A DNA stretch of 64,000 bases from Lantana camara (lineage: Eukaryota; Streptophyta; Magnoliopsida; Lamiales; Verbenaceae). Position 1 is the first letter of the stretch. Every line of letters begins with the position of its first letter. The stretch covers positions 52,400,501 to 52,464,500 of the forward strand of contig CM074860.1 of assembly GCA_037501455.1 (NCBI GenBank), in the 5' to 3' direction. The notes under the pieces were generated by a model. The model ran no database searches, was not told the origin of the DNA, and saw only the letters and a program-made list of their open reading frames with translations. The position numbers were made by a program, and so were the translations under genes. This document shows positions 23,925 through 36,263 of the stretch, in pieces.

Positions 23925-26900
23925 TGTAACATCCCGATCATTCGGATTTCCAGGTACGCCGTAACGAGAGGGTTTTATGTGCTTTAAATTATTGAATTAC
24001 GTATTTGAATGTTATTTGAATGCTTTTATGATTATTTGAATTTATATGAAATTAATTGTTTATATTCATGAACTTTGAAGTTTAAACGTTTAAGTTTCGT
24101 ATGCTCGTAATTTGCTCGTTATGTGCCGGAATTCAATTCCGATTTTTGTGAAATTTTGGTATGCGTGATATATGTGAGTTATGAATGTGTTTGCATGCTC
24201 GTTTTAAGTTTTCGTGTTTGTTTTTCGAGGTTTTAAACCTTTGGTATTTGACGAGGGACATGAGGGCCTAACTAGTTTTAGCGCGCCTCTTGTTCCGGAG
24301 GCCATAACTTGAGCTAGGGAATTCGGATTCGAATTCCAGAAGATGTGTTGGACTCGTAACGAAGAGATGAAGCCAAGGAACCTGATTTTGTATTTTTCTA
24401 AGCCCATTTGGACCCTCGTTTTTTGCCCGGAACGAACAGCTTGCACCAAAGCCACCATCTTTGACTAGTCTTACACTTGTGGGGCCAATTTAACAATGCT
24501 CAAGCCTTTAACCTTGGTTTATATGTTATTAACTCAGACCTATCCCTTCCCTACCCTTTCATTTCGTCCAACACACCCACAGGAGGAGGAGGAGCAGCTG
24601 ATCCATGGAGAAAAGAGAAGAGAAGAAGAAGCCCTTTCCATGTCTTGAGATTTTGAAGACAAATCTTCTCCATACTTCTTCATATCTTAAAGGTAAGTAT
24701 ATTTATGTATTTTCCTCTCTTCTATGCTTCATTTGATCCTTGAAATTCATGAAATGCATCAGATTTAATAAGGGAATGAAGGCTTGCATGAATAGTTAGG
24801 GTTAGACTTCATTTTTTTTGAATCCTTGTCTTAGCTTGAGTTTCATGGAGGTTTGATGCATGTTAACAGATTATTTGAGCTTCTTAACCTCAATATCTGA
24901 CTTATACTTCATGTTAGTTGTGTAACATATGATCCACCACTGATAACTTGAAGAAAAGCTTGAGTTTTTAAGCATGGAACTGGAATCCGAACTGCTGCTG
25001 CAAATCTGCTCATTTTCACCAAACTGCTGTCACGTTTTTGAGTTGTTCTTGAGGAATTCTTGCCTCCAATTTCGTGTGCTAATGCTTAGTAATGTAGTAT
25101 AAATGTTGTTCTATGAATATACCCTGTTTTGCCCTGATTTCATGCCCCATTTCAGCTACATATATGAGTTATATGTGTTAGAACATGAATTGTTTCATAC
25201 CTTCCTTGCATCAGTTTTGTATGGCTGTTTTGGGTGCTAAAGCTGATCATATGAACTTATTATGCTCCAATTTTGATGTCTAATACTTGGTGGTTATGTA
25301 AGGAATGATTTTCCATTAAAACCTTTGAAGAAATATTGAGTTTTGAGCATGAAACTTAGCATACATTCTGCTCTACGTGACCTGCTGCTGCTGTGACGTT
25401 TTTGAACTGAAATGCATGAATTTTTGGGATAAATCTCTTGTATTTTTGCATGATTACGAAGTACATACCTTCCTTTACATGTTGCCTTGCATTTAAAGTG
25501 CTTTGGTTGAGCTTTGTGTGAACTTTCATGCCTTTCTCCTTCCTTGTTCAAGCTGCTGCGAATCTGCTCTTTTCTTACCGAGTTGCTGTCATGTTTGGGG
25601 ACTATTTGATGGATTCTTGCATCCAATTTAGTGTACCAATGCATGTTTATGTGTTACATATGTTGCTCTATGAATATGTTCAGTTACGCCTTGGTTTCAT
25701 GCTTCATTTCAACGTCAAACGTGAGAATATGCCCTGCTCTTCCCGGTTTGAATTTGCTGTCAGAATTTTTCTTCATTTGATGACTTCTTGATCTCCATTT
25801 CATGTGAAATTTCATGTACATGAACTATATGAGTTTCTCTACATGTTAGCTATGTGTTTACAAGCTTTCATCCCCTGTTCTAGCCTCAAACTTGAAGAGT
25901 ATGACCTGCTGCGTTCCTTCCTCCTTGTGACAGTTTTGTTGATTGATCTTTGTGCTGCTGTTGCTGCGGTTTTTGTGCATGATTTGGTGTTGAATTGGTG
26001 TGTAATTCATGCATGTTATGTGTGTATTTGAGGCCTAAGAAGTTCCCTAAGAGCTGCTCCCGAAATGCCCTGATTTTGTCTTTGAAAATGTTGCTGCGCC
26101 AAAAACCGTTTTTTTTTCAGAAATTTGAACTGGACACGGCCGTGTCCAGTTTGTGCTGATTAGTGACACGGCCGTGTCAAGGCCTCGACTTGGGCATCTG
26201 ATTTATTTAAATTCGGACACGGCCGTGTCCGTTTCCTTTGTGTTTTGGACATGGCCGTGTCATATGTCACGGAGGTGCCTCGGGGGAGTTTCTTTCGTCG
26301 TTTCGTTGCTTTTAATTGCTTCCTCTTGTCCCGATTGTGACCTATATGCTTGTTAGCTTAACGTATTGTGTGTTAACTTATGTTATACGAATTTATGATT
26401 TGATTTATGTGCTCGTTTTCGAATTATAGCTTCATATGTGCAATATGCTCCTTTAACGTGCGTTTATGACCTTCTGTCTCGTTTATATGTCTTGCATGAT
26501 CAATCGTTGCTCTTTATATGATATAAATGCTTTGATAACATGTTGTATGATATGATATGTGTGTTATATGGAACTTGTGAATTCATTTAGTACGATTTAT
26601 GAGATTTACGATGTAATATGAACGTGTATTCATTATGTGCCAATTTGTTAACATTGATAAGCATCACTCGCATTCTTATGCATTTGCCGAGCATCAGTAT
26701 TGTTCATTTTTGAGTCTAAGTTTGCCTCTTGCTCTTTGTTTTGCTCTTAGGATTGTTCCGTTGTTGAGGAGGAGGTCCTTCGGTTTGCTTTCCGTCAGTT
26801 TTGTTCGGTTTGGTCGACAAGGTGAGGTTTTCTTTCCTTTTAGTTATTATGACCTAGAACCTTGTTTGTATTTCGAACTCGTATGCGACTTATATAAGTA

Positions 26901-28084
26901 TATGTATAGATATGTGTTTGGATACGTATTTTGTGGGATTTGTCCCATTTGTCTCGAGACTTTGAAAACGCTTTTATAAGTATATAAGCTTTATTTTCGT
27001 TTGTTTTGACAAGCTTTGAAAAGAAGGTGTGTGTGTGTAAGCGTGGTATGATCTGTGGATAAGCTTCGTATGGTAAGTATGATAAGTGTGATCAGTGTAA
27101 GAATATGTGTTTGTGTGATGGGCCCCGGAGTTGTGGGTAAGGGAGACCCGCGACGACCATGGGGTCGCCGGTTACGACCCCTGTACACTTCTCCACCAAC
27201 GGGAGACTTAGTTCTCCTATGCCGACGGAGCGCATTTTGGCTGGCCGTCGAAGAAACCGGGAGGGATCCTCCGGTTCACAAGTTTCGTTCTGTGGTGGGT
27301 TGAGAGGGGCACCTCTCTTCCCCAAACGGTGTGGAGGTGGGATTGATTTATGATTGGTTTTGTATTTCGCTTCGCCTTTGTTTCTGAAGTAAGTGGGTTG
27401 GATTTAAGCTTTCGGTTCGTTATGTTTCGTTTATGGTTGTGAAACGGGGACGGATTTCTAAACTTTTAAACTTGATTGGATTTGGCCTAGGGCCCCAAAC
27501 TTCTTTCTTTATATATATATTACCACGGGTTAAATGTTTTAGAATGCAAAAACCGTGCCCTGTTCATGAACCCTTTTAGCTTTGGATATGCTTTGCCATT
27601 ATATATATGTATGGGTGCGTGTGTTAGCCCCCTCACCAGTCTCTAGGACTGACCCTCGTTATTTCTATCTTTTTCCCCCTTTGATTTGAGTTTGCAGGTA
27701 CCCGTTCTGAGGTGTTGGAGCTAGGCGGTTGTCTTTGAGTCGAGGTTGAGGATAGATTGAGTCTCATGCATTGTATTTTCATTTTCTTTATGCATTTTAG
27801 CTAATTCTGAAACATGTATAAGTTATGATTTAAATTCGAAATTGTAAAAGTTTGTATGACTTGAATCGAAGTTTTGATATTTCTCGAGTATGTTTATTTG
27901 CTTTATGAGATTCTGGTGCTTCCGCATTCGTTATTTGTTTTATTGCGTGCTCTGAGTAGGGTCTAGTTGGATTTTGTTTGTCACCCCTTCGCCTTGGCTT
28001 GATACGTGGACGGAGTTCCCATTTCGCTTCACGTGTTGGGTTATGGTGCGGGGGATATGGCGCCCTTCGCTCCGGGGTGTTACA
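23925..28084 (+). repeat. 5' LTR of element D
   Basis: Begins TGTAACATCCCGATC and ends GGGGTGTTACA. It holds a donor-like AAAG|GTAAGT (24693), two diverged copies of a CTGCTG...TTGCATCCAATTT segment about 560 bp apart (from about 24985 and 25547), a palindrome cluster (26129-26261), a GGGCCCCGG block (27121), the CAGTC-TCTAG-GACTG hairpin (27637-27651) and an acceptor-like TTTGCAG ending 27697. ORFs of 75-116 aa are kept in both LTR copies, but they overlap on opposite strands and have no known domain. Confidence 0.92.
26129..26261 (+). repeat. palindrome cluster, GGACACGGCCGTGTCC type (LTR D 5')
   Basis: Four members: a perfect 22-bp palindrome at 26129-26150, a perfect 16-bp one at 26164-26179, a perfect 18-bp one at 26214-26231, and GACATGGCCGTGTC at 26248-26261. 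All centre on GGCC. Confidence 0.95.
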
Positions 28085-28092
28085 TATTTAAG

Positions 28093-28104
28093 TGGTATCA
28101 GAGC
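28093..28104 (+). other. primer-binding site of element D (tRNA-iMet)
   Basis: TGGTATCAGAGC, 8 nt after the 5' LTR end. Confidence 0.95.
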
Positions 28105-29370
28105 TCTTGGTTGCAAAACCGGAGCTCTCGTTTTGTGTCGGGTTTGTCTAGGTCGTTCGGCTTAGGATTTCGTGTTTGTTGGCATTCACTACATCATTTG
28201 TGTGAATTATGTGATATTAATTGATATTATTTGCATTAATAGTTCCCATGAACATGCACTAAAACCCCGCATGCATCGATATCTCTTGGTATTGTATTTT
28301 ATTTCAGGATATTCCTTCGACATCAACGAGTATTACCGGGAAAAGAACAAGAGAGTCGGGTATATTCGGGCTACAAGGGGTTAGGGATTTTGATCTTGGG
28401 AAGCGATTTGAAATGAGGATATCAAGGCCAAGTTCTAGGTGATCAAGAGAATGAAGTTGAGATTTGAGGAATCCGAGAAGAATTCTTATGAGGGAGTTCT
28501 ATTCGAGACCTTTGTATAACCACCTCATTTCCAAGTTTGATGATAAGAAGATTTCAATTTGAAAGATGAAAGAAGATGGATGATTTCACATAAGGGTGTG
28601 AAAGATTGGGTACTTTCAAGGACCATACTAGGATTCGGAATTATTTTCAAGTAAGTAGGCATGGAATTCGATTGAATTTTCAAATTCTAAGAATATGTAC
28701 ATGATCCGAGGATGCAAGATATATGGGGTTACGAAGGAATGGATAAATAATGGATTGAGCCTTCCACACTACTCATGTGAAGAAAAGATCGATTTGGGGT
28801 TAGAAGATCAAACAAGGAATCCAAACTTCAAGAAATTCTTAGGAGGATTCAAGATACCAATAACGTCAAGAAAAGAGAGATTTCAATGCCGAATGGAAGG
28901 ATCAAATTAAGAGGGATTAACAAATTGTTTCAAGCCCCGTTGGACGGGAGAATACTTTAAGATTAAATAATTGGAAGACAAGGAGAGAAACCAAGAGACA
29001 AGAGAAATTTTTGAAAATTTAAGACTTCAAAGTTGCCGAGTATAAGAAGATTCAGTTACCGAAGATGGATAGATTTTTACATCTTCTCACCAGAAGCAAT
29101 TTAATATATACATTGTAGAGACTCGAATTACATGGAATGAAGAAACTCAAGAATCTCATGAGGCCACCAATATCAAACAAGGAGAGATTCCAATACCAAA
29201 GGTGATAGGAGGACTCATTTATGGAGGAATCAGAGGCATGATGAAAGTTAATCGAACAACAAGAAGTTGAGGTCTTCAAGTAAATGCCATAACTTCAAGA
29301 TCCCGGTTCAAGCACAAGATGATCCTCCCGGAAAACAAGAAGATGGCACCACACTCAACGCTACTCCTAT

Positions 29371-29400
29371 GGTGAATGGTACATAAAGCATTCATGGCAT
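29371..29400 (+). other. conserved ATTCATGGCAT block in D
   Basis: GGTGAATGGTAC followed by GCATTCATGGCAT. It matches B, E and I. Confidence 0.7.
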
Positions 29401-30325
29401 CCCATTGCACACATGTTTTATTATCGGGGAAACCCACGTGCTTACTGCTTTATTCCTTGTTCTTCGGTGGTTCTTGATTACAATTGTTGTGTAATTATTT
29501 TCTTTCTTGTTCTTGTTCATTGTTTGTTTCCTTCCCTTTGTGACTCTTGCTTGTAATGTGCTTCCTTCCCTTCTCAGTTTTGTTCGTTATGTGTTTCTTT
29601 TCCTTTCTAGCTCTTGCTTGGAGTGTGCTTCATTTTCTTCTTAGTTTTGCTTATTGTGTATTTCTTTCCCTCCTTAGTTCTTGCTCGTTGTGTACTTTAT
29701 TTTCCTTTTTGTGGTAACTCTCTTTTGGAGAGAGTTTGGTAGTGCGGAGTGTCAGTGAGTGTTTGGTGAGTTGTGAGGGTCGAGCTGCTTTTGGTCGACT
29801 TGTCTGAAGGTGTTTTGTTCTCGTTGAAGTTAGGTGTTGCTTTTAGGAGGTCCGTCAGGGACTCAACAATTTTTTCGGGGATAGATTGAAGGCTAACCCG
29901 TTGATATTCCTCTTGAAGAACCGAGTATTGCCTCAGAGTAAGAGGTACGGTTTTGAGTGGGAGGAGGCGGTTGAAGAGAGTTACTCACGGTATTGGCTTT
30001 TACCTAACCGGAGGTACAAAAGACTACCTTGTTTCCAACTGAGGCATAAAGGAAGGCCTTTGTTGTGTGTTGCTCGTAGAAGAACAGTAGCCTACACCTT
30101 AAAGAGTGCAAGGCCACGAGTTAATCCCACTCAGGGTTGAAGTTGTTCAGAGTTTTAGGAAAACTGGTGGTTGTGGCATAAGAAAGATGTTATGGACTTT
30201 GTGTTGTAATGTCTATGTGCCATAGGTTGAGAATTCTCCAACTACTCCCGAATCTTTATTTTGGAAGTAGGGGCAAACGACTAGGACTTTGTGTCCAGTT
30301 CGCCATTTAAGGAGATAGTGTCTTG

Positions 30326-30330
30326 AGAAG
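30326..30330. repeat. target site duplication AGAAG, left of three-LTR element
   Basis: AGAAG directly precedes TGTAGCACCC and recurs directly after the third LTR at 49065-49069. Confidence 0.95.
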
Positions 30331-30778
30331 TGTAGCACCCGAGCGTAAGGTACCACATCCCCCGCACCGAGACCCGACCCGTATATGAAATGGGAGTCCA
30401 TACACGTGCCAAATCTACGGCGAACGGGGACACAAAACACACGCTATGCTAGGCGGGACTAACCCTTAAACCAATCAGTGCAGGAATCATAGAATCAGAG
30501 TTAAAGAAAATTCGCGGAAGCAAGAACTACAAAGCATATATACAATGAGCTAACAAGCTCCAAAAATAGATATACAAGAGCATTCAAATATGTAACGGCA
30601 CTCACGGCCTACAAGATCAAAACGCTCCAATTTATAACAGGATCAGATACAGAAGCAGCAACAAGAGTATGAATATGAGACTGAAAAGAAGTGCTAAACA
30701 TAAATGCAAGACCTAGACGACTTGTATTCCCGCCTAGCACTCCTATACCTGCAGAAAATAGCTGAAAACAACCGGGTT

Positions 30779-30795
30779 CAGTCTAAAAGAGACTG
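30779..30795 (-). other. CAGTCT-loop-AGACTG hairpin, LTR 1
   Basis: A 6-bp stem. Compared with CAGTCC/GGACTG in LTR B, the sixth pair has changed on both sides. Copies lie at 38175-38191 and 45571-45587. Confidence 0.75.
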
Positions 30796-32407
30796 GTGGG
30801 TATAAAAACGGGGCATAAGATATATAATATCGCGTAAATTAAACACATACATGCAAGCCCTAATCCCGTGTGAAGTTTGAAAGGAATTTACCAAGTGGTT
30901 AAAACAAAGAAGACATCAACGGGATTACGACGTTCATATTCATTCAGAATTGTTCATAAGGATTTAAGCTCGGCGAGTGAGCGTGCACAATCTCCAACCT
31001 TCTCCTAGTGTAATTATATCATAATTAGTGGTTATCATACATATCTTTCGTGCACATACATAAATGATCATAATCATACATATACACCTTCTTCCTCCGG
31101 GTGGTGGACAAGTTAGCTAGACCTGACCACCGGATCATACGTAATGGCTAGTGAGGTACATGAATCCTCAAAAGCCTGACTTGCGTTTCCTCGTCAAAAC
31201 TCCTAACGAGGTCCGTGTCGTCGTAAATTTGGTTGGGACTAGTATATGGGATCCCCGTCAGCCCTTGCTTCCTCGGTTAGCCACATATACTAAGTCCCGG
31301 GGCCCGAGAAATAATAAATAATAAATGTGTCTCGCCAAAACATAAGGTAGGGTTTCATAATTAAAAAGGGGTCATACATTTGAAATCATTTACCCAAAAT
31401 GACTCGATTGATATAAATATATTATTTTGGCTTAAACTTTGCACATAAGGGATTTATACGGTTGTTTTAACTAATAGAAGAAAAACCCACCTTTACCAAG
31501 CAAAATAAAAGCACAAGCGTCTCAAAGCTCGTCCTCGTCCCTGACCAAACCCGAATCTGTGTAAAAGAAAAGGAATGAGACGCAATGACCACATATGACG
31601 CTCGGCAATGAAGTGAATATGACGTGAATGCATAAATGATCATGTTATACCATAAAGATGTTCATGTGCACGATTAATAAAATTAAAACATATAATCATC
31701 CATTCGTTCATATATTTCATTCAATTTCATAAGTTCATAAATTCATATAAATTCCATAAATTCATATAAATTTCATGAATTCAAATCATTCATAACATTC
31801 ATAAATTCATAAATTCATAATGCATATCAATTAATCTAAGATTCATATAATAAGCACAACATATAATATTCAAATTCACATTTAGGGATGAAATAAATAA
31901 AACGTTCAAACAATAGTCAGTCGAATAAATACGCGAAATGGAAATCGATTAATTTCAATAATTAAATTAAATCAAATAATATTTAAAATATATAATAAAT
32001 ATATAATATATCATATAATATATAATACACAATATATATAATATATTCATATATGTACGTACATACTCACACACATATGCATGCATAACTATATAAATAT
32101 ACTAAATACAACCATGCATGCATTATAACACAACACACACCTCATATATATATATATATACATAATCACGTACACACACACAAACATGCATGCATATATT
32201 TATACTATATAACTATTACATATATATAAACCCATGCATGCAAACTAAGTGACATACACACACAAATACATATATATTTACACCACCTCACACATGCATG
32301 CAAGAGCACAACACACCACACAACCAAGCATGCAAGGGAATAACAATCAGCAGCAGCAGCAGTAGCAGTAGCAGTCCCAGAACTCAGCAAGGAAAGTCCA
32401 GAAAACG

Positions 32408-32533
32408 GGGTGACACCCCCGTGTCACCCTCCAACACTAGACCGAGACACGCCCGTGTCTCGGTACAGAAGTCCCAGACTCAACTGCACCCCCGTGCCTC
32501 GCCGGAAAGGCAGCAAACGACACCCCCGTGTCG
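32408..32533 (-). repeat. palindrome cluster, GACAC-CCCC-GTGTC type (LTR 1)
   Basis: Four inverted repeats with 4-nt centres: 32408-32429 (9-bp arms), 32441-32464 (10-bp arms, centre GCCC), 32486-32497 (4-bp arms) and 32518-32533 (6-bp arms). Flanked by CAGCAGCAG runs on both sides. Copies lie at 39804-39929 and 47200-47325. Confidence 0.92.
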
Positions 32534-33165
32534 CGAGCAGCAGCAGCCCCTGTTTCTTGACAGAAAAACGCAGAAACAGGGCAACAACAAACGCAGGAAA
32601 ACGAGGCAACAAAGGAGGCTAAACAAGGTATGAAAGGGCTGCAAGAATTCAACTAAACCCACACCAAGAACCCATGAAAGATGACAGCAAAAGAAGAAGG
32701 AAGGACAGCAGTTTTTGACAGCAACTCTCCACGTGAAAAACAGGGCCAAACGCGAAGAAAACAGAGCGAGCTTGAACTCAGCTCCTGCGACTCAGATCAG
32801 GTCCAAAAGGTCATCAAATACGAAGTAAAATAACATGAAACCAACACAAGATTCAGCCCCAACCAAACTCACACAAGAAGGAAGCCATACGTGACATTGA
32901 AGTGAATTTTTCTGAAAATCTCATAAATGATATCTCATATATTACCCAATAACCACGAAAGTAATGATCATAATTGATATGAGGATGTTAAAACAATTTA
33001 TCTCAGGCTTGGAATCAAACAAAATCAATGAGAAACGAGGAAGATCAAGGATTTGCTCAAAATCCTCTATTTCGGGAAAACAGTCCAGAAATGAAGAAAT
33101 CATGCTCAAAATCATGAATGGAAAGATGGAAATGCTCAGAATTAATCATATATTACAACCTTAAG

Positions 33166-33170
33166 CTTAC
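33166..33170 (-). promoter_or_regulatory. conserved splice-donor-like site in LTR 1
   Basis: On the minus strand CATCAAG|GTAAGC follows GATTTTGGAGCTCAAATC, the same block as in LTR B. Function is inferred. Confidence 0.5.
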
Positions 33171-34274
33171 CTTGATGATCGGTTGAAGTTTGGAGAAGAT
33201 TTGAGCTCCAAAATCTTCAAGGGATGGAGGGTTACGGGTCTGGATTGAGAGCAGTAGCTTTGGCTGATGTTTGGGGGATGGTGTGATGATTATCTCGGTT
33301 AGGGCTTGAGATATCTAGATAGATGGTTGAGTTAGGGTTAAAAGGAATTAAACCATAGTTAATTTGGTCATGGTTTGCTCAAGTTATGGATGAATTAGGG
33401 TAGCAAGGTCAAGTTGGTCGCCGATTCGTTTTTCGGTTGAAATTCGGAGTTTCAAATGAATTAGGAAAATTATAAGGCTAAGTTTACTAAACCCGAATTT
33501 TCGTTACGAGTTCAGCGGAGTTGACGGAACTCGAATCCGAGTTCCCGAGCTCAAGATATTAAATTCGGAACCAAGGGTACGCTAAGTGCTCGTTAGCTCC
33601 CGTTTTGGTTCCTCAATTAAAATTAAATTCGTTAATCTATCAAATGAATTCAAAAACGTAAATTGAGTATAAAATCATGTTCATAACACATATATGTACA
33701 ACATATTACAAAATCGTGCCAATTTGATATCATATCACATAAGAACGAAGCACAAAATAAACGAACAAGCTCATACATGCAATTCATGCATAAAATTATG
33801 AAATGCTCATGCAATTCATGCAGCAATAATTTCTCATGCAAAAATTAGGATTTTCATACATTATTATATTAAATCCCATGCAAAGAAATGAAATTCATGC
33901 ATATAATTTCTCATGCAAAAATTTTGATTTGCATGCATGCATATTTAATATTCTCCATGCATGCATATTAATCCCTCGTATACAATATATATAATTAAGT
34001 AATTAATAAAACATGATTAATTAATATAACATATAATTAGTGTAATCATTAAATTAATAATATAATAATTAAACATATATAATTATATATATATATATAC
34101 GAGACATATATATATAAAATTAAGAATATTAAAATAAAATAATATAATATAATATAATAAAATAATAACAATTATAATAAAATTAAATATAAAACACGTA
34201 AAAACAATTAATTCGCGCAATTAGGTAAACACATACGCTCTACCTTTACGTTCGAAAAGTCGGGGCGTTACAAT

Positions 34275-34285
34275 CTCTCCCCCTT
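34275..34285 (-). other. polypurine tract, interior 1
   Basis: AAGGGGGAGAG on the minus strand, directly before LTR 1. The second copy is at 41671-41681. Confidence 0.93.
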
Positions 34286-36132
34286 AAAAGAATCCGTCCT
34301 CGGATTCACTGCTTGCTCGGAAATAACTCGGGTGAAACCTTTTCATCCTGTCCTCCGTTTCCCACGTAGCCTCTTTGGTTATACCACTTCTCCAAAGAAT
34401 CTTGACTCGTGGAATACGCCGACCTCAAGTCCCTGAAGTTTTCGATCCAATAGCTTAATCGGCTTCTGAACGAAGGTGAGATCCGGTCCTAATTCCACTT
34501 CTTCAACTGGTAGAACCTCAGACTCATCTCGAGAATACTTTCGGAGCAAGTGTTAAATTTTTCTCCTCGTCCAATCCTGGAGAATCCTCTTCGTGGGAAA
34601 GCCTTTAGGAAACCTTATCTCCAATCTCAACCTCCAATTTCTTCTTCCGAAGACCAGCATAACCCTTTTGTTGCTCCTAAGCGGCCTTCACCCGTTGTCT
34701 AATTATCTGAACCTTATCAATAGCCTCTTGTACAGTCTTAGAGGGTTTTTCCTTCTTTTCCCTCTTTTAATTCCTTCTTGCTTGGTCTAATTCCATTCCT
34801 CCAAGTCCAAGAACAACGGTAATCGATATTTACGTCCATAAGGAGCTTCATAAGGGACCATTTCAATCGAGGCTTGATAGCTATTGTTGTAAGCAACTCG
34901 ATTAACTGTAACTGTTCATTTCACGAGCTGTAAAAGTCCAATGCACATGCTCTCCACAGATCCTCCAGATACTTAATCAACCTTTCTGATTGTCCGTCGG
35001 TCTGAGGATGGAAAGCTGTGCTGAATTGAAGCCTTGTTTCCAAACACTTCTGTAATTCTTGCCATCACCTTGAAGTAAATCTGGGATCCCGATCCGAGAC
35101 AATACTAACAAGTACACCCTGGAGCCTGATAATCTCATCATTGTATCTCTTGGCCAACTTATTCAGTTATCGGACATTCTGATTGTAAGAAAATGAGCGG
35201 ATTTTGTCCACCTGTCCACGATAACCCAAATCCCATCAATAGAATTGCTTCAATAAAACCTCAACACCTTCGTTCAGGTTAGCTCTTCTACCTTCCTTGT
35301 AGTTCCACATTTCTAAAATAATGTAACATCCACTCGGGTTGTATTCGTTTACCTCAAACAGAGCTGATGTCACAGCTTCGGAAATTTCCTTACCGTAATT
35401 CTCCTTCAGGTCTCTCACCTTTCCTCGTCTTCATTTATTACTACCTGTTCTCTGCCATTAATTTTAACCACTTCCATGTTTCTAAATGCCTTGAGCAGCA
35501 AATCCACTGTATTTAATACTTCCAAGTCCCCTTCATTACTCAAAGCAAAGATCACTGTCACTAATTCCGAATCGTGAGTGGGGTAGTTCTGTTCATGCTC
35601 TTTCAGTTTCCTTGAGGCATAGGCGATCACTCTTCCATTTTGCATCGCCACACATCCCAAACTTCCTTTTGAGGCGTCCGTATAAACAGTATATCTTTCT
35701 GTACCTTCAGGAAGTGCTAATACAGGAGCGGTGGTCAACTTTTCCTTTAAAAGTTGAAAGCTATCCTCATGCCTCGTCCCACTCAAACTTAACCACCTTC
35801 TTAGTCAATCGGGTTAAAGAAGCTGTAATCTTCGAAAATCCTGTACAAAGCTTCGATAGTAATCTGCCAAACCCCAGAAACGCTTTACTTCTGAAACAGT
35901 TTTCGGGCTTTGCCATTGAATAACCGTCTCAGTCTTAGAAGGGTCTACCTCCAAACCTTTCCTTGAAATAATATGACCCAGAAATGCTACCTGATCAATC
36001 CAAAACTCGCCTTTGTTAAACTTAGCATACAATCCGATGCTCTCTTAAGGTCTCCAACAAAATTCTGAGGTGCCTTGCATGATCCTCTGGAGTTCTCGAA
36101 TAAACCCAAATGTCATCGAAGAAGATTACCAC
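34284..36132 (-). pseudogene. broken pol, interior 1 (RT, RNase H, integrase, chromodomain-like remnants)
   Basis: Minus-strand remnants run in the normal order. The RT catalytic region VVIFFDDIWVYS is at about 36132-36097 and continues to a frame break near 36035. The RT thumb (AFLGHIISRKGL) is in 35814-36032. The RNase H start ([13 protein letters not shown]) is in 35415-35786 and is cut off after the THDSEL motif. After a gap with unrelated sequence come integrase pieces with the first Asp (VIVDRWTKSAHF, near 35215), the second Asp (SIVSDRDPRFTS, near 35085) and the Glu (FHPQTDGQSER, near 35000), with in-frame stops between them. A chromodomain-like tail (TKEATWETEDRMKRFHP) ends at the TAA at 34284-34286. 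Protease and the N-terminal RT are missing, so the gene cannot make an active polyprotein. Confidence 0.88.
34290..34307 (-). other. pre-PPT hairpin, GAATCCG-AGGA-CGGATTC, overlapping the pol end
   Basis: Read on the minus strand it codes for the last residues of pol, ESEDGF, followed by F and the TAA stop. It has the same stem and loop as in element B, which has no pol. Confidence 0.88.
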
Positions 36133-36263
36133 AACTTATCCTTCCATCAGAACTGAACACTCCCAAACCAACCGATCTGTCTGAAGACTACCACCCAGTG
36201 GCGAACTCACCAAACAACAAGAAGAAAAAGCAAATAACAGGCAAGCACAGAATAGCAATTAAG

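Larger units (their letters stand above)
28085..30330 (+). other. non-coding interior of element D, first part
   Basis: About 2.2 kb without a recognisable protein domain. It holds the PBS leader, a GGCCAAGTTCTAGG block near 28429 shared with B, the ATTCATGGCAT block (29371-29400), pyrimidine-rich repeats of about 60 bp with CTTGCT and TTCTTTCC (about 29510-29710), and a CTCTC...GAGAG hairpin near 29706-29731. An 84-aa ORF at 29886-30140 has distant nucleotide similarity, on the other strand, to 62300-62640 in element I. No conserved reading frame is evident. Ends with TSD AGAAG at 30326-30330. Confidence 0.8.
30331..34272 (-). repeat. LTR 1 (3'-most on the minus strand)
   Basis: On the minus strand it begins TGTAACGCCCCGAC at 34272 and ends CGGGTGCTACA at 30331. 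It has a donor-like CAAG|GTAAGC (intron-like G at 33170), a palindrome cluster (32408-32533) beside CAG/CTG repeats, six CATGCATG motifs, the CAGTCT...AGACTG hairpin (30779-30795) and an acceptor-like CTGCAG near 30750. Private bases relative to LTR 2 and LTR 3: G at 30456, A at 31007, T at 32076. Confidence 0.95.

Noticed and set aside
25294..26031. ORFs of 75-116 aa kept in both LTRs of element D
   Set aside because: They overlap on opposite strands in the duplicated CTG-rich module. Low LTR divergence alone explains their retention.
29886..30140. 84-aa ORF in D with KANPLIFL, and a similar string in 62458-62640
   Set aside because: Nucleotide similarity between interiors of D and I explains it. 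The frames diverge after about 17 residues with stops and indels, so coding constraint is not shown.
32298..32633. 111-aa Ser/Arg-rich ORF identical in three copies
   Set aside because: It covers the palindrome cluster and CAG repeats inside the LTRs. Identity follows from the recent tandem duplication, overlapping ORFs exist on the other strand, and no domain is recognisable.
35235..35418. 60-aa ORF between RNase H and integrase remnants
   Set aside because: It does not resemble the missing part of pol or any family I know; likely filler sequence at the deletion.
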